In this document: positions 14,472 through 21,800 of the stretch, one piece after another
How positions within the stretch are numbered: the first letter of the stretch is position 1
Layout: every line of letters begins with the position of its first letter
Origin: Methanobacteriota archaeon
GTDB taxonomy: Archaea > Thermoplasmatota > Poseidoniia > Poseidoniales > Poseidoniaceae
NCBI GenBank assembly: GCA_002728035.1
Contig: PBUZ01000002.1
Coordinates: forward strand, 1-23,613
Length of the DNA: 23,613 nt
Direction: 5' to 3'
Notes under the pieces: model-generated
Seen by the model: the letters and a program-made list of their open reading frames with translations, nothing else
Told to the model about the DNA's origin: nothing
Databases searched by the model: none
Translations under genes and position numbers: made by a program

Positions 14472-14837
14472 ATGAACCCGAATCGCCAACGTCTCAGCAT
14501 GGGATGGTGGCCGTTTGGGAAGAAAGCCGCCCGAGCCACGAACAACAACGACCCGATCCTCAAAGACACGCGCACGTGGCTGGCTGAATTGAGGGATGCT
14601 TGTGAACTGAATTTTGATCAGCCTGAAGAGGCGAGGCGTCAGATTCGCCAGATGCAAGTTGAATGGCGCGATGCCGTTGAACGAGGCGACATGGCGCCAG
14701 CGCTCCGCGAAGGGCTGGAGGGGCGTGCATTCCGTTTGTTGACCTGTACCGACAAGGAATGGATGGGTTGGTTGGACAACCTCAACTTCTGGAAAGCCGG
14801 TTGGAAACCAGAGCATGAAGAAGAGAACGAGGCTTGA
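14472..14837 (+). CDS. Trp-rich small soluble protein, unknown
   Basis: A protein of 121 aa (112 if the ATG at 14499 is used). The promoter geometry favours 14472. It begins with a basic 'MNPNRQRLSMGWWPFGKK', continues with helices 'TWLAELRDACELNFDQPEEA' and 'QIRQMQVEWRDAVERGDM', and ends with 'WMGWLDNLNFWKAGWKPEHE', a cluster of five Trp within about 17 residues. No family recognised and no signal peptide or membrane helix. It leads a plus-strand cluster; the next gene starts 25 bp after its stop. The GWWPFG start resembles short N-terminal motifs of proteins that associate with the membrane surface, but this is speculation. Confidence 0.65.
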   Translation: MNPNRQRLSMGWWPFGKKAARATNNNDPILKDTRTWLAELRDACELNFDQPEEARRQIRQMQVEWRDAVERGDMAPALREGLEGRAFRLLTCTDKEWMGWLDNLNFWKAGWKPEHEEENEA

Positions 14838-14862
14838 AGAGGGACGCTCCTCAGGCAAGGCC

Positions 14863-15555
14863 ATGTCTCAGCAGCCCACGCTTCATCTGCTCTATTCCTG
14901 CCCGTTTTGCTGGAAGGTACGCGGGCTGATTGAACACCTTGGCATGGACGTGGCCTATGTGCCCGTGAACGGCATGAAAATACGAAAGGAAGTGGCGTTT
15001 GCTGGAGACTGGGGCAAGGTCCCCGTCTTTACCGATGAAGCTGGCCAACATTTCGTTGACTCCACCCCGCTTCTGCGCCACATCGATGCCACCTACAACA
15101 ACGGCTTGCTCGGTACCACCGACGACCAAGCCCGCCAAGATGAATGGATGGCATGGGTCGATACCAAGATGTCCAAAGCCACCGTTCCGATTCTGTACGG
15201 CAGCCTTGGCTCCGCACTCAAGACCACCACGCGCATTTCAAAAATCGAAAAATTCGGTTTTCTTTCCAAGCGCCTGTATGCGTGGGCAGGCTTTCCCATC
15301 ATGTGGGGTATCATCGCGCGAAAGCGGGTCAAAAAAGACGGACGGAAACCCAAACAACTCTGGCACGATTTGCTCACCGAGTTCACCCAGGCCCACAACG
15401 GTCAAGCGTTCTTTGGGGGAGAGAGCCCAGACCTCGTTGATTTCGCAGCCTTTGGCTACATGCGCTCGATCTCGCCGTTCCCACAATTTGACCAACTCAC
15501 CGATCATGAAGCCGGCATGGCATGGTATCGGCGGATGGAAGCTTCGCTCTCCTGA
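14863..15555 (+). CDS. GST-fold thioltransferase resembling prostaglandin E synthase 2
   Basis: About 230 aa with an N-terminal glutaredoxin/GST domain and a helical C-terminal GST domain. The N-terminus has 'LLYSCPFCWKVRGLIEHLG' with a CPFC redox motif (Cys13, Cys16), then 'GKVPVF' with the cis-Pro that binds thiol substrates and 'DSTPLLRHID'. The C-terminal part ends 'AFFGGESPDLVDFAAFGYMR', the pattern of mPGES-2-like proteins, which share CPFC and this 'adjacent to GG-PxLxD' region. The frame opens at 14815, but ATG 14863 avoids overlap with the previous gene and starts just before the first strand. Glutathione is not general in archaea, so the thiol partner is unknown. Likely co-transcribed with the flanking genes. 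Confidence 0.82.
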   Translation: MSQQPTLHLLYSCPFCWKVRGLIEHLGMDVAYVPVNGMKIRKEVAFAGDWGKVPVFTDEAGQHFVDSTPLLRHIDATYNNGLLGTTDDQARQDEWMAWVDTKMSKATVPILYGSLGSALKTTTRISKIEKFGFLSKRLYAWAGFPIMWGIIARKRVKKDGRKPKQLWHDLLTEFTQAHNGQAFFGGESPDLVDFAAFGYMRSISPFPQFDQLTDHEAGMAWYRRMEASLS

Positions 15556-15560
15556 GGTGA
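15554..15560 (+). promoter_or_regulatory. Shine-Dalgarno site GAGGTGA overlapping the upstream stop codon
   Basis: GAGGTGA overlaps the TGA of the GST-fold gene and lies 4 nt before the ATG at 15565, tying translation of the two genes together within one transcript. Confidence 0.55.
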
Positions 15561-15564
15561 AGGT

Positions 15565-16428
15565 ATGAGCATTGAGTTGAACGGACTCACCATGGTCGCT
15601 GTCGCTGGCGCCACCACCGTTCTCGGGACGACCAAAGGGGGTTGGATTCACGCCAGCCAGCGCCCAAGTTACGAAGCAAAAACACCGGCTTTCTACGTCA
15701 TGGCCTCGCCGCTTACCGAACGCCAAGTCACCGATGCCTTGGGCCTTGGAAACAACGACGCAAGCGATACTGCGATGCAATCGCTCACCTCGCTTGAGGT
15801 GAACGAACTTGCCCATCACATCATGCAGGGCGAGGCTTTCAAACGCGCCGTCGCTGACTTGGAGGGCAAATGGGAGCTGCGCTGCCCCACACAAGCCGAA
15901 TGGCATGCTGCGCGAGACCAGTCGGCTCTTGCCCTCGAACCAGGGTGGACGGAACGATTGGCCGATGCCCCTGCCTCAAACCATCGCGGCGCCATGATGG
16001 ACGGGCGCCCCCGTCCAAGCGAACTCATGGGCCCCGCTGCTTCTCAAATGGCGGCCATTGCCGTGCACCCAAAAAACACCAACATCACCGCCATGACCAG
16101 TGTTCCACACGACCGCCCCCTCCCCAATGTTGTTGCGAGGTTGGTCTTGACGCCGATTCGCCAGGGTGATGCTTTTCGGGTGCCCAACAACACCGATGTG
16201 TGGAGGAATTTTCGCTCAGAAGTCGTTTGGACAACGCTTCTGGGTATCGTCCCGTCGTTCCTCATCCCCGTTCTCCGTGGCATGAGCGATTACGCCAGCG
16301 AAGGTTGGGTCAACCTGCTGTTTGGAGGGTTGTGTGCAGGGTTTTTCACCGGTGCTCTTTGGCGGCCGTCCCGTCCCATACTACGTTACGATGATGTCGC
16401 ATCATCTTCGGACAGACTCTTCCAATAA
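15565..16428 (+). CDS. Decayed formylglycine-generating-enzyme/SUMF1-like protein with C-terminal membrane anchor
   Basis: A 287-aa protein. Residues ~15-185 show an FGE/SUMF-type outline: 'FYVMASPLTERQVTDALG' corresponds to the family's 'xxEVTxxxYxxF', 'LTSLEVNELAHHIM' to the 'VSWxDAxxFCxWL' segment, and 'LRCPTQAEWHAARDQ' to 'RLPTEAEWEYAAR'. The later family motifs and the catalytic Cys pair are not visible, so it is probably not an active sulfatase activator; it may be a binding or structural derivative. Residues ~225-270 contain two membrane helices ('VWTTLLGIVPSFLIPVL' and 'LLFGGLCAGFFTGALW'), followed by a short tail. It has no signal peptide, so the domain would face the cytoplasm. It ends within the malic enzyme gene (43-bp convergent overlap). 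Confidence 0.7.
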   Translation: MSIELNGLTMVAVAGATTVLGTTKGGWIHASQRPSYEAKTPAFYVMASPLTERQVTDALGLGNNDASDTAMQSLTSLEVNELAHHIMQGEAFKRAVADLEGKWELRCPTQAEWHAARDQSALALEPGWTERLADAPASNHRGAMMDGRPRPSELMGPAASQMAAIAVHPKNTNITAMTSVPHDRPLPNVVARLVLTPIRQGDAFRVPNNTDVWRNFRSEVVWTTLLGIVPSFLIPVLRGMSDYASEGWVNLLFGGLCAGFFTGALWRPSRPILRYDDVASSSDRLFQ

Positions 16429-18710
16429 GAGTCGCTTCGAATGGCATCCGCAGTGCAAATTGTGGCCATGTTAACGATGTGTCGAACACCGTCCTGTCGA
16501 GCAACCAACTGCACCGGGTGCGCCATACCCTCAAGGATAGGGCCTGTCATTTCGGCATCACCCAGCTCCTCAAGCAACTTGTAGGCGATGTTGGCTGAAG
16601 CGAGATTGGGCAGCACAAGGACGTTGGCAGGACCGACCAGTTCCATGAAGGGGTATTCCTCTTGCACCGCTGGATTGAGGGCTGTATCGCTTTGCATGGG
16701 GCCGTCGATCATCAGGGTCGGGTCGAGCGTGCGTGCAATGCTGACCGCATCTTCGATGCGTTCGGAACGCTGTGCTCGGGTTGAACCAAAATTCGAGAAC
16801 GACAGCATGGCCACACGAGGCACGACGCCAAAACGACGGGCGACCTTGGCGGTCTGTACCGCAATTTCAGCCAATGTCCGACTGTCAGGGTACACGTTGA
16901 CCGTCGCATCGGCCAGGAAAATGGTGCGTCCTTTGACGTTCATCATGTAACAACCGATGACACAATGCGCGTCGTCGTCCTTGCCGATGAGTTCCAAGGT
17001 TGGTCGAAGCACGTCCGCATAATTTCTGCTCACGCCTCCAACAAAGCCGTCTGCATCTCCCGAATGGACCATTTGTGCTGCAAAATACGGTCGACTTTTC
17101 AGCAGGCGAGCCGCATCGGGCCACGTGGTTCCTTTTCGTTGGCGGCGCTTGAAAAACTCGTTTGCATAGACTGTTTTTCTCCGCTCATCGTAGCGAGGGT
17201 CGTAGGCTTCGTATTCGAAATGAAGGCCGAGTTCTTCCACCAGCCGTTCAATACGATCGATGGGCCCCAGAAGAATGGGGTGACAGATGTTCTGCTCGAC
17301 GAGTTGGGCCGCTGCCCGAAGCACCGGCTCCTTGTCGCCTTCGGGGAAGACGATGCGCTTGCCCTTTCCTTTGACTTGGTTGATCATCTGACGCATCACG
17401 GAGTAGGATTCTCCCAGACGCGCTTCCAGTTCTTCCCGGTAATGGGTGAGGCTGAATTCGTCCGCTGATACGCCTGCAACCCCTTCTTCGATAGCGGCCT
17501 CGGCAACTGCGGCCGCCTCCCAAATCAGCACGCGACGGTCAAAGGGTTTGGGAATGATGTATTCTGGCCCGTACTGCATCACCACACCATCATAAGCCGC
17601 AGAGATGTAATCGGGAACCGGTTCTTTTGCCAGCGCGGCAAGGGCGCGAGTGGCAGCCATCTTCATGTTCTGCGTGATGTCTCTTGCTCGGACATCAAGG
17701 GCACCGCGGAAGATGTAGGGGAACCCAAGAACATTGTTCACTTGGTTTGCATAATCCGAACGTCCCGTGGCGATGATGGCGTCCTTTCGCACCGAAAGGA
17801 TCTCTTCGGGAAGGATCTCGGGTGTCGGATTGGCTAAGGCGAAAATGATCGGTTTTTCTGCCATGCTGGCTACCATGTCCTTGCTGACCAACCCGCCGCG
17901 CGACAGACCCAGCATAACATCAGCGCCCTTCATCGCATCGCTGAGGTCACCGGGTGCTCGATCGTGAGCGAACGGGGCTTTGTATTCGTTCAATTCGCCG
18001 TTCTCAAGCCGTGCTTTGGTGACAATCCCTTGACTATCCACGAGCGTGATGTTGGCCATCTCCACGCCGATAGCGACGTAGTGATTGGCGCAAGCGATGG
18101 CGGATGCGCCAGCCCCAATGACCACGACGTTGAGGTCGGAAAGTGCCTTTCCTTGGAGTTCGGCGGCATTCAACAACGCTGCAGCCGAAATGATGGCCGT
18201 GCCGTGTTGGTCGTCGTGCATGACGGGGATGTCCGTTGCTTCAGCGATGCGGCGTTCGATCTCAAAACATTCGGGCGCTTTGATGTCTTCAAGGTTGATG
18301 CCCCCAAAGGTCTTCGAGATGTTGACGACAGTGCTGATGAATTCTTCAGGATCTTCGGTGTCGACCTCGATGTCAAACACATCGATTCCTGCAAAGGTCT
18401 TGAGCAACAGCCCCTTTCCTTCCATCACGGGTTTGCTGGCCAACGCGCCGATGTTACCCAAGCCAAGAACGGCCGTTCCGTTTGAGATGACGGCAACGAG
18501 GTTGCCCTTTGAAGTGTAGCGATACGCATCATCTGCGCGCTTTTCAATCTCCAAACAAGGATACGCAACACCGGGCGAGTAGGCCAAACTCAATTCGTGA
18601 GCAGTGGCGTGTGGTTTGGTCGGAACGACCTTGATTTTTCCTCGTGGTTCGGCTTCGTGGTATTCCAGTGCTTCTTTACGAAGCAACCGGTCTTTCTTCT
18701 TCATCGCCAT
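16386..18710 (-). CDS. maeB: NADP-dependent malic enzyme with C-terminal phosphotransacetylase-like domain
   Basis: It converts malate to pyruvate and CO2 with NADP reduction. The 774-aa fusion has the MaeB layout. The malic part (residues ~1-430) has 'LAYSPGVAYPCLEI' (catalytic Tyr region), 'NGTAVLGLGNIGALASKPVM' (catalytic Lys), 'GGINLEDIKAPE' and 'MHDDQHGTAI' (metal-binding acids), and the nucleotide loop 'VVVIGAGASAIACANHY'. From ~440 on, 'GKRIVFPEGDKEPVLRAA', 'GGVSRNYADVLRP' and 'VARRFGVVPRVAMLSFS' mark the phosphate acetyltransferase-like domain, which in characterised members is regulatory (acetyl-CoA binding) rather than catalytic. ATG 18710 is preferred to the TTG at 18716. Divergent from the propeller gene, convergent with the FGE-like gene. 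Confidence 0.95.
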   Translation of the reverse strand: MAMKKKDRLLRKEALEYHEAEPRGKIKVVPTKPHATAHELSLAYSPGVAYPCLEIEKRADDAYRYTSKGNLVAVISNGTAVLGLGNIGALASKPVMEGKGLLLKTFAGIDVFDIEVDTEDPEEFISTVVNISKTFGGINLEDIKAPECFEIERRIAEATDIPVMHDDQHGTAIISAAALLNAAELQGKALSDLNVVVIGAGASAIACANHYVAIGVEMANITLVDSQGIVTKARLENGELNEYKAPFAHDRAPGDLSDAMKGADVMLGLSRGGLVSKDMVASMAEKPIIFALANPTPEILPEEILSVRKDAIIATGRSDYANQVNNVLGFPYIFRGALDVRARDITQNMKMAATRALAALAKEPVPDYISAAYDGVVMQYGPEYIIPKPFDRRVLIWEAAAVAEAAIEEGVAGVSADEFSLTHYREELEARLGESYSVMRQMINQVKGKGKRIVFPEGDKEPVLRAAAQLVEQNICHPILLGPIDRIERLVEELGLHFEYEAYDPRYDERRKTVYANEFFKRRQRKGTTWPDAARLLKSRPYFAAQMVHSGDADGFVGGVSRNYADVLRPTLELIGKDDDAHCVIGCYMMNVKGRTIFLADATVNVYPDSRTLAEIAVQTAKVARRFGVVPRVAMLSFSNFGSTRAQRSERIEDAVSIARTLDPTLMIDGPMQSDTALNPAVQEEYPFMELVGPANVLVLPNLASANIAYKLLEELGDAEMTGPILEGMAHPVQLVARQDGVRHIVNMATICTADAIRSDSYWKSLSEDDATSS

Positions 18711-18892
18711 GACCAATCCTACTGAACCGGGAAGAGGCAGGGTTTGATTGTTGTGCGATGCCCAGCACGCTCAGTCGCATTCTCCCTCCCTGTTCGGGGA
18801 AGCCAAGGCTTTGATGTTGGTAAGATATTGACGCCATCTTGTTTAGTCAAGAAAGGCTCTCTTTCAAATACGGGGAAACGACACATCCGCTC
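18711..18892. other. Divergent intergenic region between maeB and the giant propeller gene
   Basis: This 182-bp spacer is one of the longer gene-free stretches in the window. On the plus strand it holds the TTCAAATAC promoter of the propeller gene and an A/T-rich stretch at about 18815-18850. On the minus strand AATCAAACC at about 18741-18749 is a possible maeB promoter with a short leader. No RNA gene or hairpin with a T-tract was seen. Confidence 0.5.
18863..18871 (+). promoter_or_regulatory. Leaderless-type core promoter TTCAAATAC for the giant propeller gene
   Basis: TTCAAATAC begins 30 nt before the ATG at 18893. It is identical to the nonamer before the MMPL gene. No Shine-Dalgarno site is present, so a leaderless mRNA is likely. 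Confidence 0.6.
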
Positions 18893-21800
18893 ATGAAACG
18901 GGCGTCGCACGTCAAGAAGGGGGCTTCTCACCGCCATCGCGCCCTCGGCATGGTCCTGTTGATGGTGCTCATGTCCATGGGTCCGCTGCTCACCGTCCCC
19001 ACCGTTTCCGCCCATGCTGAGCCAAGCGGCGTAACTTGGCCACTGGAAGGCAGCAATGACACCGGTTGGGTGCGTCTCGACACGACGGGAGCCAACCCCC
19101 TAACGGGTCAGCAAGCGACGGCTGATTGGAACCTCTCCTTCGCCCCTGGTGCCCTGTTGTCAAACGTTTCTTTGGAAATCCGTGCAAGTGGCCAAAACGG
19201 CATGACGATGGAACAACCCTTGCTCACTGTGAACGGAATGGGCACCAGCCTGTTTGATTGGAGCGGTCTTGGTGTGCTTGGCGAAGCGGATGGGTTTGCT
19301 TCTGGTTCAACCTACAGCGGTCGGATGAATCCCAACAGCAATTCCGGCTCGGGTTGGGACCTTCCCTCAGATGCGGTCATCACCGAGATGGTCATCGAGG
19401 CACTGGCTCCCGCTGACCCGTTGGTGTCACTGGCCCCTCTTGCCTTTGACCTGCGTGCCTCGGCCGTGAACCCAGACACAGGTTTGCTTTACCTGGCTGT
19501 AAACAACGAACTGCTCTTGCTTCATGCCAACAACAACCCTCACGTCATTGACACCTATGATTTCGACAACGAAGGTGGTGTTCACGACCTGGTCATGGAC
19601 GCCAACGGTGGCCTCCTCCACCTTCTCCTCGGGGACGGAAGTTTCCGAGCGATTTCACTGTCAGACAGCAGTTTCCAAACGCCGCTGGCAGACATTGATG
19701 CTCAACGCTTCTTGATGACAAGCGCAGGCGATGTCTTCGCTGCAAGCGGCCTTGGATTGTCGGTGTGGGACGGAACGGCGTGGAACGCTGTCACGACCGT
19801 GACCACCACCGACGGTGGCACGGAAGCGTTGTCGATGATCGAACAGAACGGTGTGGTCTATGCGGGCATCGAAGGCGTGGGCGTGATGCGCTACGACACA
19901 GCGACTTCCAGCGAACTCTCAACATGGAGCAGCGCCAACACCTTGCATTCCGACGTCATCACCCACATGACCACATCGGGGAACCAACTCTTGCTCGGCT
20001 CCGCAGACAACGGATTGGCACGTTTCGACTTTGCTGCTGGTTTCTGGCTCTCGACATGGAATTCAGCCAACTGGCTCTCAAACAACGACATCGGTGGCGT
20101 GGAACGCGTCGGTTCCATGTTGTACATCATGAACGGTGACGCTGTTCATTCCTACAACACCACCAGCGGTGTCTTTTCCACCACCTATTCCTTTGCCGAC
20201 TTCAACCTCTCCGGCGACGGTGGTTCACTGGTCGCTTGGCCGTCTGTTGGGGGCGCATCACCAAGCCACGATGCCCTGTTGGTCAACGATGGTTCGGGAA
20301 GTTTGGCTCATCTTTCACCCGGTCAAACGCCGTTGTTTGAAGGGCACCTTCTCCTCGCCAGCGGGCCCGCAAGCGATGAGATGACCGCTGTCGTGGAATG
20401 GAACGGTGTACTCTACATCGGAACTGCGGACGGAACGGGCATCATGCGTTACAACGTGAACAACGCTGTTTGGGAATCGCCCTGGGGGGCAGGCTCGGAC
20501 ATCGTCGACCTGAAAACCGATGGAAGCTCGCTGTTCGCGGCAACTGAATTTCCCACCTCCATCATCGAGATGAGTGCCACTGGCGGCACCCTTGCTACCT
20601 TTGCCTCAACGGGCTGTTACCCCTCCTCCGCCACCATCAGCGGCATGTATGCGAGTGCCAGTCACATCGTCGCCTCCTTTGACACAGGCGTCTTCGCATC
20701 CATCGAGCGCTCGACGGGTGCATGCACCGCATACGACACCACCAACGGTCTGCCAACTTCCTTCCTAGGCGATGTCGCTATCTGGGGCACAACAGCCTAT
20801 GTTGCTACCGAGAACAAAGGCGTGTTGCGCTACGACATCACCAACGATTCGTGGCTCGAGCCTTGGGGTTCAACCGGCATCAACGGCGTCGACAACGCCC
20901 CTGTCGCCATGGTTGGTGATGTTCTCCACCTCGGACTGCAAGGGTATGGCGTTGCGAGAAAAGACCTCAGCACTGGCGAAATCCTCCCTCCCTTCACCGC
21001 TTCAAACCGAGGTGGGACTCTTCCCTCTGACCAGATTTACGCTTTGGATACCGACGGGTTCAATCTCTACATCGGAACGCAACAAGGTGCTCGCAAGTGG
21101 GACGGAAACCAAATGACCAGTTTCGGTCAAGGATCGTCCTGGCAGACGCGCCCTCAGCAATTCTTCGACTTTGCAATTGAGTCGAGCAGTAGCGGAGGAA
21201 GTCTGTATGCTGGTACAAACATCGGCGTTTGCAAGTACAGCATCGCCACCATGGGCATCAACGACTGCCAGAACGTCTACGATGGCATGCCCAACTGGGC
21301 GACCTACAGCGTGGGCTACGACAGCAGCTACGTCTACGGAGGCACAACCTCGGGGGTTGGGCTCATCACCAAATCCAACTTCCAACACGATAAGAACTGG
21401 GGTCAAGGCACCCAAACGGGCAACGCCGTGGTCGAGATCATGGGCGACATCGCCTACATTGGAACCGAGGGTCTTGGTGTGCTGCGCTACAACATCACCT
21501 CGAACACATGGCTGACGCCCTTTACCGAAGACAACGGTGTCCTTGACGGCGGTAACGACGATGTCACGGGACTGGTGGCGGACATCCGACCCAACCTTCT
21601 TTGGGTGGGCGGGGATGACGGTTTCCAACTCATCAACGTCACGACCGGCGGTGAAGCCTACGACATTGAACGTTCAAGCAGCCTTTACAACGCCAACAGC
21701 GCACCCCACGACATGCTGATTCACAACAACATCCTCTACTACCACGGCCGTACCACTGGCGATGAGATCAGTCGCCTCGACGTGGCCAATTTGACCGCCC

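Noticed and set aside
15238..15906. 222-codon minus-strand frame across the GST-like and FGE-like genes
   Set aside because: It crosses the boundary of two supported plus-strand genes and has no recognisable domain.
21002..21628. 208-codon minus-strand frame inside the giant propeller gene
   Set aside because: It is antisense to clear propeller repeats; its Val/Asp-rich product mirrors Asn/Thr-rich sense codons.
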